Shown piece by piece: positions 43,183 through 52,556 of a stretch of DNA of 64,000 nt. The position numbers and the translations under genes are program-made. Every line of letters starts with the position of its first letter. Positions within the stretch are counted from its first letter, which is position 1. Source of the DNA: Segatella baroniae B14 (GTDB lineage: Bacteria > Bacteroidota > Bacteroidia > Bacteroidales > Bacteroidaceae); the NCBI RefSeq assembly GCF_022024235.1, contig NZ_CP091799.1, positions 1,156,001 to 1,220,000 of the forward strand. The letters run 5' to 3'. The notes below the pieces were generated by a model, which saw nothing but the letters and a program-made list of their open reading frames with translations, was not told the DNA's origin and ran no database searches.

Positions 43183-45342
43183 TTATTCAACGCTTTTTTC
43201 TTCCGCCTCATATGCAGCAATTAATTTTTGCTGAACATCATTAGGAACCAATTCATAACTTGCAAATTTTGTCGTAAATGAAGCACGACCTCCTGTAATA
43301 GAACTTAAAGCTATGCTATAATCATCAAGCTCAGCCAAAGGTACTTTCGCTTGTAACTTCTGATATCCGGCTTCACTATCCATACCCATTATCATTCCAC
43401 GACGACCTTGCAAATCGCTCATGACATCACCTACTATATCTTCTGGGGTAAAGACTTCAATATCATATATTGGCTCAAGTATTTTAGGACCTGCATTCTT
43501 AAATGCATCAGTGAATGCATGACGGGCAGCCAACATAAATGAAAGTTCATTACTATCAACAGGATGCATCTTACCATCATAGACTACAACTCGAACATCT
43601 CGCGCATAGCTTCCTGTCAGCGGACCACGCTCCATACAGTCCATTACACCTTTCAAAATAGCAGGCATGAAACGTGCATCTATCGCACCACCAACAACAC
43701 TATTGATAAATACTAGTTTTCCACCCCAGTCTAAATCAATCTCTTGCTTATTCTTGATATTTATTTTAAACTCCTGTCCATCAAACCTATAACTTACAGG
43801 GTCTGGCATACCCTCAGCATACGGCTCAACGATTAAATGAACTTCACCAAACTGACCAGCACCTCCACTCTGCTTTTTATGGCGATACTCCGCTTTTGCA
43901 GACTTTGTAATAGTCTCACGATAAGGAATACGTGGAACACCATATTCCACCATAATTTTCTCATTATTTTCCAAACGCCATTTCAAGGTACGTAAATGAA
44001 ACTCACCTTGACCATGAACAATCGTCTGTCTCAGTTCCTTACTATTTTCAACAACCCAAGTTGGATCCTCTTGACGCATCTTTAATATTGCTGCCATCAT
44101 TTTTTCCATATCCTGAGGGTTCTTAGACTTTATAGATCGCGCATATTTTGAATTCGGATATTTAATGAAATTATATTTCCAATCGCAGTCTTTACCATTA
44201 AGGGCATTACCTGTCTTTACATCTTTCAACTTTACCGTACATCCAATATCACCAGCGTACATTTCATCGACAGGAATACGTATAGCACCTGCACAAGCAT
44301 ATATTTGTCCCATACGCTCCTTGCTACCACGATCTGCATTTGTCAAGTCATCACCAGGCTTAACCCTTCCACTCATAACCTTAAAATAACTAACTTCACC
44401 AATATGCGGCTCCATGCTAGTCTTAAAGAAATACAAACTTTCAGGCCCATTGCTATCATGAGCAACTTCTTCTCCCCTAGTATTGTATATTTTAGGCATA
44501 TCACTAACAAAAGGCACAACATTACCTAAGAATTCCATTAAGCGTTGCACCCCCATATCTTTACCTGCACAAACACAAAAAACAGGAAATATACTTCTAG
44601 TTATCAATCCCTCACGGATTCCTGTTCTAAGTTCATCCTCCGTAAGAGACTCCTCTTCGAAGAATTTTTCCATTAATCCCTCGTCGTTTTCGGCAGCCGC
44701 TTCGACAAGAGCCCTATGAAGTTCCATTGCTTTTTCCATTTCTTCCTCTGGGATATCTTCAATAACAGGTTTTCCACCTTCAGGAAGCCATGTATACTTT
44801 TTCATAACTAAAACATCAATGAAACTATTATAATCAGGCCCTGGATTCAAAGGATATTGAATCTGAACACATTTCTGACCATATATTTCTTTCATTTGAG
44901 CCAGCACATTTTCAAAATCGCATTTTTCAGAATCCAACTGATTCACTAAAAAAATAACTGGCTTTTTTAATTTATCAGTATATCGAAAGGCATTCTGTGT
45001 TCCCACTTCTGGACCATACTGGCCATTAATTACAACCGCTGCCAAATCTGTAACATTCAGTGATGTTATAGCTCCACTTACAAAATCATCAGAACCCGGA
45101 CAATCAATAAAATTTAATTTTTTATGATTCCACTCAGCATGAAAAACGGTAGGGAATACAGAATATCCATACTCTAACTCTACTGGGAAATAATCACTAG
45201 CTGTATTTTTTGCATCAATGGAACCACGACGCTTAATCAAGCCAGCTTCATACATAAGACTTTCGGCAAGAGTCGTCTTGCCACTACCCGAAGCGCCAAC
45301 AAGCGCAATATTTTTAATCTCGTTAGTTTGATATACCCTCAT
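43183..45342 (-). CDS. Elongation factor G paralogue (EF-G2) lacking the catalytic histidine
   Basis: A five-domain translational GTPase-like protein, 719 residues, the length of EF-G. The G1 loop is GASGSGKTT (16-24) instead of EF-G's AHVDAGKTT. The G3 motif is DCPGSDDF (80-87), with Ser84 where the catalytic His of DTPGHVDF belongs, and G4 reads NQLD. Domains IV and V are present (GGAGQFGEVHLIVEP; GRRGMIMGMDSEAGYQKLQAKVPLAEL). This fits the Bacteroides EF-G2, reported as I recall to support translocation without GTP hydrolysis under nutrient stress. It is not TetQ-like, whose N terminus is a normal AHVDAGKT. It is monocistronic with its own terminator. Confidence 0.88.
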   Translation of the reverse strand: MRVYQTNEIKNIALVGASGSGKTTLAESLMYEAGLIKRRGSIDAKNTASDYFPVELEYGYSVFPTVFHAEWNHKKLNFIDCPGSDDFVSGAITSLNVTDLAAVVINGQYGPEVGTQNAFRYTDKLKKPVIFLVNQLDSEKCDFENVLAQMKEIYGQKCVQIQYPLNPGPDYNSFIDVLVMKKYTWLPEGGKPVIEDIPEEEMEKAMELHRALVEAAAENDEGLMEKFFEEESLTEDELRTGIREGLITRSIFPVFCVCAGKDMGVQRLMEFLGNVVPFVSDMPKIYNTRGEEVAHDSNGPESLYFFKTSMEPHIGEVSYFKVMSGRVKPGDDLTNADRGSKERMGQIYACAGAIRIPVDEMYAGDIGCTVKLKDVKTGNALNGKDCDWKYNFIKYPNSKYARSIKSKNPQDMEKMMAAILKMRQEDPTWVVENSKELRQTIVHGQGEFHLRTLKWRLENNEKIMVEYGVPRIPYRETITKSAKAEYRHKKQSGGAGQFGEVHLIVEPYAEGMPDPVSYRFDGQEFKINIKNKQEIDLDWGGKLVFINSVVGGAIDARFMPAILKGVMDCMERGPLTGSYARDVRVVVYDGKMHPVDSNELSFMLAARHAFTDAFKNAGPKILEPIYDIEVFTPEDIVGDVMSDLQGRRGMIMGMDSEAGYQKLQAKVPLAELDDYSIALSSITGGRASFTTKFASYELVPNDVQQKLIAAYEAEEKSVE

Positions 45343-45502
45343 AACTTATAGATTTAAAGTTGAATATTTAAGTGTTTTCTGTACTTTTCAAGGTATTTCT
45401 GCAGATGCAGATGCTTTTTATTAATACTCGACTAAGATAGTATTTTTTTATTAGAATCCAAAAGAAATTCAGAAAAAAAGTCATTTTTTTGATACTTATT
45501 AG

Positions 45503-45510
45503 TATTTTTG
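45503..45510 (+). promoter_or_regulatory. -7 element very close to the hemW start
   Basis: TATTTTTG matches TAnnTTTG and ends 4 bases before the hemW ATG (45515). If used, the mRNA would start at or within a few bases of the start codon. No TTTG lies 19-21 bp upstream. Confidence 0.4.
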
Positions 45511-45514
45511 CAAA

Positions 45515-46675
45515 ATGACAGGTCTTTATATACACATTCCATTTTGCGCTAGTCGATGTATTTACTGTGGATTTTATAGTACTACACTTTCACAATTGAA
45601 ACAAAAATACACTGATGCAATTTGTCGAGAAATGGAACTTAGAAAGCAGAATATAGATAAACGCCCTATTGAAATTTCGACAATTTATTTCGGAGGTGGA
45701 ACACCTTCACAATTATCAAAAGAGCAATTACAGCAGATTTTTTCTTCTATAAACAGTATTTGGAATTGTAATGGATCTATCATCAGGAAGAATTGCGAAA
45801 TAACTTTTGAATGTAATCCCGATGATATCACTGAAGATTTTGCAAATTTTATTGCTTATCTAGGAGTAAATCGTGTTAGTATGGGTGCACAAACTTTCGA
45901 CCCTGCAAGACTGAAATTTCTTCATCGACGCCACAATGCTAATGAAGTAAAACTTGCAGTTGACAGACTAAAGTCCGCAGGTTTTGACAATATAAGCATA
46001 GACTTAATGTTTGGCTTTCCAGGTGAGACACTTACAGAATGGGAGGAAGATATTAAAACAGCTGTTTCACTCGAACCCAAGCATATATCAGCTTATAGTC
46101 TTATGTATGAAGAAGGTACACCACTATATCGCATGTTAGAAAAGGGTGAAATAGAAGAGATTGATGAAGAAACAAGTCTTGCGATGTATAAGAAACTCAT
46201 AGACTTATTAACACAAGCCGGCTATGAACATTATGAAATCAGTAACTTTGCACGCCCTGGATTTAGAAGTCAACATAATTCTTCTTATTGGAATGCTATT
46301 CCTTATATTGGTATAGGAGCAGCTGCCCATTCATACAGCAAAGATTACAGAAGTTGGAATGTCGATAACATCCATCAGTACATCCAATCCATTCACGACA
46401 ACAAACTTCCTTCAGAGAGTGAGTATTTAGATGCTACCACAAGGTATAATGACTTAATAACAACAGCACTTAGAACTCGCGAGGGCATTAATCTTACAAA
46501 ATTGAAGGATGAATATGGAGAAGAACTGTTCTTATATCTTACTCAAGAAGCTCAAAAGTACATTAATCTTCATGAAATGAAAATCGAAGATAATAAATTG
46601 TCTCTTACTAGAAAAGGACTATATATCAGCGACTCAATCATGAGCGATTTGATATTTATATCAAATATAAAATAA
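45515..46675 (+). CDS. hemW: Radical SAM heme chaperone HemW
   Basis: A coproporphyrinogen-III-oxidase-like radical SAM protein of 386 residues; the HemW group inserts heme rather than oxidising porphyrin. It starts MTGLYIHIPFCASRCIYCGF with the CxxxCxxC iron-sulfur motif at 11-18, typical of HemW in lacking the long N-terminal extension of HemN. TIYFGGGTPSQL (about 56-67) binds SAM, and FGFPGETLTEWEEDI and YEISNFARPGF follow. The start agrees with family N termini, so the nearby -7 element suggests a leaderless message. Confidence 0.9.
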   Translation: MTGLYIHIPFCASRCIYCGFYSTTLSQLKQKYTDAICREMELRKQNIDKRPIEISTIYFGGGTPSQLSKEQLQQIFSSINSIWNCNGSIIRKNCEITFECNPDDITEDFANFIAYLGVNRVSMGAQTFDPARLKFLHRRHNANEVKLAVDRLKSAGFDNISIDLMFGFPGETLTEWEEDIKTAVSLEPKHISAYSLMYEEGTPLYRMLEKGEIEEIDEETSLAMYKKLIDLLTQAGYEHYEISNFARPGFRSQHNSSYWNAIPYIGIGAAAHSYSKDYRSWNVDNIHQYIQSIHDNKLPSESEYLDATTRYNDLITTALRTREGINLTKLKDEYGEELFLYLTQEAQKYINLHEMKIEDNKLSLTRKGLYISDSIMSDLIFISNIK

Positions 46676-46676
46676 T

Positions 46677-46877
46677 ATGAAAGCATCTGAAAGAAAAAAT
46701 TTTGGAATATGGAATATCTCTATTATAGTATTAGCAATCATCACCATGAATATTTTGGATGATATCCTCACCATTCAGAGTTCTTTGCTTAAAACAATTA
46801 TAGAGTTTATCGTCATCATTATTATTACTATCTTACTATTCTTAATCAAATATATTGTCACCCGAAAATTAAAATAA
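46677..46877 (+). CDS. Small membrane protein (66 aa) downstream of hemW
   Basis: It starts one base after the hemW stop (TAATATG overlap region), so it is almost certainly on the same message. The 66 residues are MKASERKNFGIWNISIIVLA..., with two hydrophobic segments (about 11-28 and 38-58, IIEFIVIIIITILLFLIKYIV) and a basic end (TRKLK). I do not recognise the family, and low-complexity Ile codons in A+T-rich DNA make over-interpretation easy. Confidence 0.55.
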   Translation: MKASERKNFGIWNISIIVLAIITMNILDDILTIQSSLLKTIIEFIVIIIITILLFLIKYIVTRKLK

Positions 46878-46882
46878 TCAAA

Positions 46883-46928
46883 TCAAGAAACCTGATATTG
46901 CATGTAAATTCAATATCAGGTTTCTTGA
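46883..46928. terminator. Convergent terminator between hemW unit and sulfatase
   Basis: Perfect 18-bp stem (46883-46900 with 46911-46928), beginning TCAAGAAACCTGATATTG, with a 10-nt loop. There is no strong T-run on either strand, but its location between convergent genes fits a bidirectional terminator. Confidence 0.7.
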
Positions 46929-46946
46929 AATAGACCTTTTTGTTTA

Positions 46947-48380
46947 TTAATTCTTTAGAGACAGATTTTTATACCCTTTTTCTCCTTCAATAGGCCAATA
47001 TTCAGAAGGAGTTCTCATCTTTTTCATTTGCTTGTCCAATTGCTTTAATAATTTAGGATATTTATCTGCTAAATTGGTAGTCTCATACTTATCGTCTTCA
47101 ATATTATAAAGCTCTAAAGGCTTATTTTTTCCTATACTTTCAGCCTTCCATTTACCAAAACGTATTGCACGCTGTTTACCTGGAAATTCCCAATATAAAT
47201 AACGATTATCTGTATCCATCTGCTCACCATAAAATAATGGAGAAATATCCATACCATTAATATTTTTAGGCAAACTCTTCGTACATCCTGTAATTTTTGC
47301 AAAAGTAGGCATAAAATCAGGGAAATAAATAATATTATTCAACTTTTGAACAGGTACTTTACCTGGTTGATTAACGATTACAGGAACCTTTATACCTCCC
47401 TCATAAAGTTGTCCCTTATGTCCCTTTAAACCAGCGCCACTATTCAAATCCTGGATTGGAGCCATAACAGCAGCACCATTATCACTTGCAAAAATAACTA
47501 GAGTATTTTCCCTAAGCCCTAAAGCATCTAAAGTACCCAAGACACGACCAATATTATAATCCATGTGGCTTACCAAAGCTGCATATCGTTTTGTATTCAT
47601 ACTCCATTCACCTTTTTCATCATACCATGAAGTATCATCAATATGATAAGGCTCATGAGGTGCATCATAAGCTAAATACAAGAAAAAAGGATGATCTTTT
47701 TCTCGATGTATAAAAGCAATTGCATCATCAGTAGAGATCTCTGTATTATGACGTACATGGGCATCATGTTCATTTTCTTTAATGTTTATCAAAGAGTCTC
47801 CATGGAAACGATAATATGGATAATAATAATACGGGCCGTTGCTATGCGGTGTACTAATTGTCCATCCGTAAAACTCATCAAATCCTCTATGGTTTGGAGC
47901 AGCCATCGGATCATAACCATCTAAATGCCATTTATTAACCAAGCATGTACGATATCCAGCAGTTTGAAGAACGGTTGCTATTGTTGTATCCTCAGGTAAT
48001 AAATTAGCACGATGAATATAAGTAGTATCTCCCTTAGGATTAATTTTTATTCCTATTTTTCCACCTACAGGACATTGATTATCACGAATCCTCGTATTTC
48101 CTGTATTTTTCCCAGTCATCAAAGAACATCTTGATGGAGAAGAGATTCCACTACCAGCATAAGCTTGTTCAAAGCGTGTACCACTTTCAGCTAATCGATC
48201 TATGTTGGGTGTCTTAATATATTGATTACCATAGCAATGTAAATCACCATAGCCCATATCATCAGCCAAAATAAAGATTATGTTTGGATGATCTGGAGTT
48301 GCCTTACTTATCTGTGCTTTGGATTCTGAAGGTATTAGCAATGTAACAATCAAGCTACCAAAATAAAGTTTAGTATTCAT
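46947..48380 (-). CDS. Secreted sulfatase, Ser-type
   Basis: A formylglycine-dependent sulfatase of 477 residues with a signal peptide (first about 22 residues, ending SESKAQ), so it acts in the periplasm or outside. PNIIFILADDMGYGD (32-46) supplies calcium-binding Asp residues. The maturation motif is SSPSR (80-84), i.e. Ser80 instead of Cys, followed by CSLMTGKNTGNTR; oxidation by an anaerobic sulfatase-maturating enzyme is therefore expected. SDNGA near residue 320 and GHKGQLYEGGIKVP are family segments. No glycosidase or SusC/D partner is adjacent, so the substrate is unknown. Confidence 0.92.
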   Translation of the reverse strand: MNTKLYFGSLIVTLLIPSESKAQISKATPDHPNIIFILADDMGYGDLHCYGNQYIKTPNIDRLAESGTRFEQAYAGSGISSPSRCSLMTGKNTGNTRIRDNQCPVGGKIGIKINPKGDTTYIHRANLLPEDTTIATVLQTAGYRTCLVNKWHLDGYDPMAAPNHRGFDEFYGWTISTPHSNGPYYYYPYYRFHGDSLINIKENEHDAHVRHNTEISTDDAIAFIHREKDHPFFLYLAYDAPHEPYHIDDTSWYDEKGEWSMNTKRYAALVSHMDYNIGRVLGTLDALGLRENTLVIFASDNGAAVMAPIQDLNSGAGLKGHKGQLYEGGIKVPVIVNQPGKVPVQKLNNIIYFPDFMPTFAKITGCTKSLPKNINGMDISPLFYGEQMDTDNRYLYWEFPGKQRAIRFGKWKAESIGKNKPLELYNIEDDKYETTNLADKYPKLLKQLDKQMKKMRTPSEYWPIEGEKGYKNLSLKN

Positions 48381-48426
48381 AGTTTTTATTTTTTTTACAA
48401 AGATACTTTATTTCTCACAAAACGCA

Positions 48427-48472
48427 AAAAAGTTAGAAGATAAATACCATATCGATTTACTTCTAACTTTTT
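48427..48472 (-). terminator. Terminator after citrate synthase
   Basis: Perfect 13-bp stem AAAAAGTTAGAAG / CTTCTAACTTTTT with a 20-nt loop, 33 bases past the gltA stop. T-runs are present on either strand. Confidence 0.8.
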
Positions 48473-48504
48473 ATTAATATACTATAATTACTTGACAAGT
48501 ATAA

Positions 48505-49851
48505 TTATCGTTTGGAAATTGGAATATATTCTTTTTCGTCAAGAACGTTCTTATATGCAGGACGAATAATTCTTCTACCAGCAAAATTCAGTTCCTCGAT
48601 ACGATGCGCTGTCCAGCCTACAATACGAGCCATTGCAAAAATTGGAGTATAAATTTCTTGAGGAAGACCGATCATTTCATATATGAAACCACTATAGAAA
48701 TCCAAATTTGCACAAACAGGCTTATTACCCTGACGGAATTTTGTCAAACATTTAATACCCTCTTGCTCTATAAGCTTCAAAAATTCGTATTCCTCCACTC
48801 TCCCCTTTTCTTTAGCAAGTTCGCCAGCCAATTTCTTAAGTTCAACAGCACGAGGGTCGCTCATTGTATACACGGCATGACCAATTCCATAAATCAAGCC
48901 AGTTTTATCATAAGCTTCTTTATTAAGCATACGATTTAAATAGGTATCTATTTCATCTAAGTTAGTCCAATCCTTGATCTGCTCTTTTAAGTGATGAAAC
49001 ATATTAATTACCTTAATGTTAGCTCCTCCATGTAAAGGTCCCTTTAAAGAACCAATACCTGCAGCAATACTTGAATATGTATCAGTTCGAGTACTACTTG
49101 TAACACGAACGGTGAAAGTAGAGTTATTACCACCGCCATGCTCGGCCTGAATAATCAAAAGCAAATCAAGCATACGTGCATCGAGTTCTGTATAATGATT
49201 ATGCTTCAGCATAAAAAGGAAATTTTCTGCAATACTCAAATTCTCACGAGGGTGACGAATGTGCAAACTTCTACCCTGCACACCATGGCGATAGATATTA
49301 TACGCATATGCAACTATCGTTGGAAATTTTGCAATCAACTCAATACTCTGACGCATCAAATTATCTCTACTAATATCATCTGGATTTGGGTCAAAAGTAT
49401 ACATTTCCAAGACACATCGCGCCAAAATATTCATGATATTATTGCCTTCCAAATCTATGATATGCACGATTGTACGATGATCCAAAGGCATATTATCGTT
49501 GAGAAGTTCACTAAAAGCCGACAATTCCTCTTTGTCAGGAAGTTTTCCTGAAAGCAAAAGATATGCAATCTCCTCAAAACCAAATCTTTTTTCTTTGAGC
49601 AGTGGAGCTACTAAATCATCAAGCTCATAGCCACGATAATAGAGTTTTCCAGGACATGGTGTTAACTTTCCATCTTCAGCACGATTATAACCAACAACAT
49701 TACCTATATTCGTCAAACCCACAAGTACACCACTTCCGTCGTCATTACGAAGACCTCGCTTTACACCATACTTAGAAAAGAGTTCGGTATCAATTTTGCA
49801 AGAATTCTTTACTTCATCAGATAATTTATAGATTAGATATTCTTTCTTCAT
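48505..49851 (-). CDS. gltA: Citrate synthase
   Basis: Condenses acetyl-CoA and oxaloacetate to citrate. The protein has 448 residues. LYYRGYELDDLV (about 67-78), PLHGGANIKV, the catalytic His in GIGHAVYTMSDPRA (about 319-332) and the Asp/Arg region NLDFYSGFIYEMIGLP are all present. An N-terminal extension of about 40 residues precedes the core. It follows aconitase by 3 bp, so the two are one operon that would make isocitrate. In Bacteroides the same operon also contains icd, which is missing here. Confidence 0.95.
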   Translation of the reverse strand: MKKEYLIYKLSDEVKNSCKIDTELFSKYGVKRGLRNDDGSGVLVGLTNIGNVVGYNRAEDGKLTPCPGKLYYRGYELDDLVAPLLKEKRFGFEEIAYLLLSGKLPDKEELSAFSELLNDNMPLDHRTIVHIIDLEGNNIMNILARCVLEMYTFDPNPDDISRDNLMRQSIELIAKFPTIVAYAYNIYRHGVQGRSLHIRHPRENLSIAENFLFMLKHNHYTELDARMLDLLLIIQAEHGGGNNSTFTVRVTSSTRTDTYSSIAAGIGSLKGPLHGGANIKVINMFHHLKEQIKDWTNLDEIDTYLNRMLNKEAYDKTGLIYGIGHAVYTMSDPRAVELKKLAGELAKEKGRVEEYEFLKLIEQEGIKCLTKFRQGNKPVCANLDFYSGFIYEMIGLPQEIYTPIFAMARIVGWTAHRIEELNFAGRRIIRPAYKNVLDEKEYIPISKR

Positions 49852-49854
49852 TAT

Positions 49855-52158
49855 TTAAATTCCTTTCATTTTTGCATAATTCAAAGCCGATCCAGCCTTA
49901 AACCATTCTATTTGGGTATCATTGTAAGTATGAGCAGCATCAAACTGTTCTACACTTCCATCTTTATGCTTCAATGTAATTTGAATATTACGACCAGGGG
50001 CAATATTATTCAAACCGGTCACAGAGACTCTATCATCTTCCTGAACCTTATCATAATCATTTTTGTTAACAAATGTCAACGCCAACATACCTTGTTTTTT
50101 AAGGTTTGTTTCATGGATTCTTGCAAAGCTTTTTGCCAAGACCACCTTTACATTAAGGAATCTTGGTTCCATTGCTGCATGCTCACGACTTGAACCTTCA
50201 CCATAGTTATCTTCTGCCACAACAATTGAAGATACATGCTGGGCTTTATAAGCCTTTGCTGAAGAAGAAACCTCTTCGTAATTACCATTCAACTGATTTT
50301 TAACCTTATTATTTTCTCCATTGAAAGCATTTACAGCACCCATCAGCAAATTATCTGAAATATTCTGAAGATGCCCTCTAAACTTCAACCAAGGACCTGC
50401 CATTGAAATATGGTCAGTAGTACACTTTCCTTTTGTTTTGATTAACACTGGCATATTCTCAAAATCATTGCCATCCCAAGGCTCAAATGGAACTAACCGC
50501 TGTAAGCGATTACTATCAGGAGAAATTACCACATCAATATCTTTATGACCTTCAGAAGGAGCTATAAAGAGAGAATATTTTTCTAAAGCTTCAACACCCT
50601 TTACATTTTCATCAGAAGCACATTCAAATCCTTTAGGCGGGAATGCAAAACCTTGGGGTTCATCCAGCAATACAGGATTACCATCTCTATCCAACAGTGT
50701 ATCTGTAGCAGGATTAAAGTCCAAACGACCAGCAATAGCTAAAGCGGTTGTCATTTCAGGACCACCAATAAAAGCATAAGTATTAGGATTCTGATCAGCA
50801 CGACGTCTAAAGTTACGATTAAAAGATGTAACAATAGCATTCTTACGAGTATTATCATCTGTATGACGCTTCCACTGACCAATACATGGACCACATGCAT
50901 TAGTCATAATAAGCGCACCTATACGTTTGAAATCATCAAGAATTCCATCCCTTTCTGCAGTATATCGTATCTGTTCAGATCCAGGGTTAATGATTAATTG
51001 ACCTTTTACAGGAATATTCTTCTCATAAGCTTGTCGAGCTATAGAAGCTGCTCGAGCCAAATCTTGGTAACTTGAATTCGTACAGCTACCAATAAGACCT
51101 ACTTCCACTGTCATTGGATAATCATTAGCAGGTCCCTTGGCCTTCATATGACTAATTGGTGTAGCTGCATCTGGAGTAAAAGGACCATTGAGATGAGGTT
51201 CAATTTTACTCAAATCGATTTCTACAATTTGATCATAGAATAACTCTGGATGTTCATAAACTTCATCATCTGCACGTAACTCTGCTGCATTCTGCTGAGC
51301 AAGTATAGCAATTTCTTCACGTCCTGTTTTACGTAAATATTCATCAGCATTCTCGTCAAAAGGAAACAAAGAGCAGGTTGCTCCAAGCTCTGCTCCCATA
51401 TTACAAATGCTAGCCTTACCTGTAGTAGAAAGATCCTTCAATCCATCACCATAATATTCAAGAATAGCATTAGTACCACCCTTAACTGTAAGAATACCCA
51501 AAATTTTTAAAATTACATCTTTTGGACTTGCCCATCCAGAAAGATGACCTGTAAGATGTACACCTATTAAACGAGGCATTTTAAGTTCCCAAGGCTGTCC
51601 AGTAAGCACATCTACAGCATCAGCACCACCAACACCAACAGCAACCATACCTAAACCACCTGCATTAGGTGTATGAGAATCTGTACCAACCATCATACCA
51701 CCAGGGAAAGCATAATTTTCCAATATTACCTGATGAATGATACCTGCACCAGGAGCCCAAAAACCGATATGATACTTTTGAGATACTGACTTTAGAAAAT
51801 CGTATACCTCTTTGTTTGTTTGACATGCTAAAGGGAGATCTTTGTCTGCACCTACATCAGCACGAATTAAGTGGTCGCAGTGAACACTTGCAGGAACGGC
51901 AACTTTGTCTTTACCAGCATTCATAAACTGAAGCAAAGCCATTTGAGCAGTTGCATCTTGCATAGCCACACGATTAGGACGAAAATTGACATAAGATTCA
52001 CCACGCTTAAAAGGCTTCAAATCTTCAAAATCATAAATATGAGCATAAAGAACCTTTTCTGCATAGGTCATTGGTCTCTTCATCACATTCTTGGCAGCCT
52101 TTACCGTTTCCGAATAGGAAGCATAAAAGCTTCTCAACATATCAATATCCAAAATCAT
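49855..52158 (-). CDS. acn: Aconitate hydratase (mitochondrial-type)
   Basis: A [4Fe-4S] enzyme that isomerises citrate to isocitrate. The 767-residue length matches the mitochondrial-type aconitases known from Bacteroides rather than AcnA (about 890) or AcnB. Cluster cysteines are in [13 protein letters not shown] (about 358-370) and [11 protein letters not shown] (about 424-434). The swivel domain has [23 protein letters not shown] with the catalytic Ser/Arg. It is the first gene of acn-gltA, with a minus-strand -7-like TATATTTG at 52205-52198. Confidence 0.96.
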   Translation of the reverse strand: MILDIDMLRSFYASYSETVKAAKNVMKRPMTYAEKVLYAHIYDFEDLKPFKRGESYVNFRPNRVAMQDATAQMALLQFMNAGKDKVAVPASVHCDHLIRADVGADKDLPLACQTNKEVYDFLKSVSQKYHIGFWAPGAGIIHQVILENYAFPGGMMVGTDSHTPNAGGLGMVAVGVGGADAVDVLTGQPWELKMPRLIGVHLTGHLSGWASPKDVILKILGILTVKGGTNAILEYYGDGLKDLSTTGKASICNMGAELGATCSLFPFDENADEYLRKTGREEIAILAQQNAAELRADDEVYEHPELFYDQIVEIDLSKIEPHLNGPFTPDAATPISHMKAKGPANDYPMTVEVGLIGSCTNSSYQDLARAASIARQAYEKNIPVKGQLIINPGSEQIRYTAERDGILDDFKRIGALIMTNACGPCIGQWKRHTDDNTRKNAIVTSFNRNFRRRADQNPNTYAFIGGPEMTTALAIAGRLDFNPATDTLLDRDGNPVLLDEPQGFAFPPKGFECASDENVKGVEALEKYSLFIAPSEGHKDIDVVISPDSNRLQRLVPFEPWDGNDFENMPVLIKTKGKCTTDHISMAGPWLKFRGHLQNISDNLLMGAVNAFNGENNKVKNQLNGNYEEVSSSAKAYKAQHVSSIVVAEDNYGEGSSREHAAMEPRFLNVKVVLAKSFARIHETNLKKQGMLALTFVNKNDYDKVQEDDRVSVTGLNNIAPGRNIQITLKHKDGSVEQFDAAHTYNDTQIEWFKAGSALNYAKMKGI

Positions 52159-52327
52159 AATCGTTGTTCACCTATTAGTTTATTTATTAATTGGTTGCAA
52201 ATATACAAATATATTTTCAATTTGAAAGAATAAAGACTAAATTATTTAGCAAAATGAAATGAAAAATGTTATTTCTTGAATATTTAGCACAAATTACTCA
52301 ACAGAATATACATTACTTACATCTATA

Positions 52328-52421
52328 AAAAATCGAGTAGGAAGAAAATGAAGTTATTTTCTTCCTACTCGATTTTTCCAATCTCTCATACCACGGTACG
52401 TACAGATCCACATACAGCAGT
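52328..52421 (-). mobile_element. Group II intron 3'-end remnant (domains V and VI), now a terminator-like hairpin
   Basis: On the minus strand, 52421-52390 folds as a domain V hairpin: ACTGCTGTATGT pairs with ACGTACCGTGGT with one mismatch. It is followed by GTATGAGAG, which closely resembles the domain V-VI junction I remember from bacterial group II introns (GTGTGAGAGG). Next comes a hairpin whose 3' arm ends CCTACTCGATT; there GAG/CTC and AG/CT can pair leaving a bulged A about 7 nt from the end, as a branch point requires. A perfect 22-bp stem (52328-52349 with 52356-52377) fills domain VI. No reverse transcriptase or domains I-IV are present. It sits downstream of the 52557 gene, where it would end transcription. 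Confidence 0.6.
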
Positions 52422-52556
52422 TATTCGTATTATCTATACATTTGATTTTATAGCTTTTGATAGCCCAAAGCATAGGTATTATAAGGTAAAAACATTGTAA
52501 CTACGCTATAAAAGAAAGATAGTTATGAAATACTTACTTTTTGAATCTAGTCTGTT
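52422..52556. other. Gap before the polytopic lipoprotein gene
   Basis: About 135 A+T-rich bases between the intron remnant and the stop of the next minus-strand gene. I see no reading frame, promoter or further intron domain. Together with 52159-52327 (aconitase promoter region) it makes up the 398-bp intergenic space. Confidence 0.5.

Noticed and set aside
43183..45342. Tetracycline-resistance ribosomal protection protein (TetQ-like)
   Set aside because: The P-loop and switch II are degenerate, whereas TetQ-type proteins keep AHVDAGKT and DTPGHMDF; length also fits EF-G2 better.
52328..52377. Perfect 22-bp inverted repeat as insertion-sequence ends
   Set aside because: The arms are only 6 bases apart with no transposase; it is one hairpin, best read as intron domain VI and terminator.
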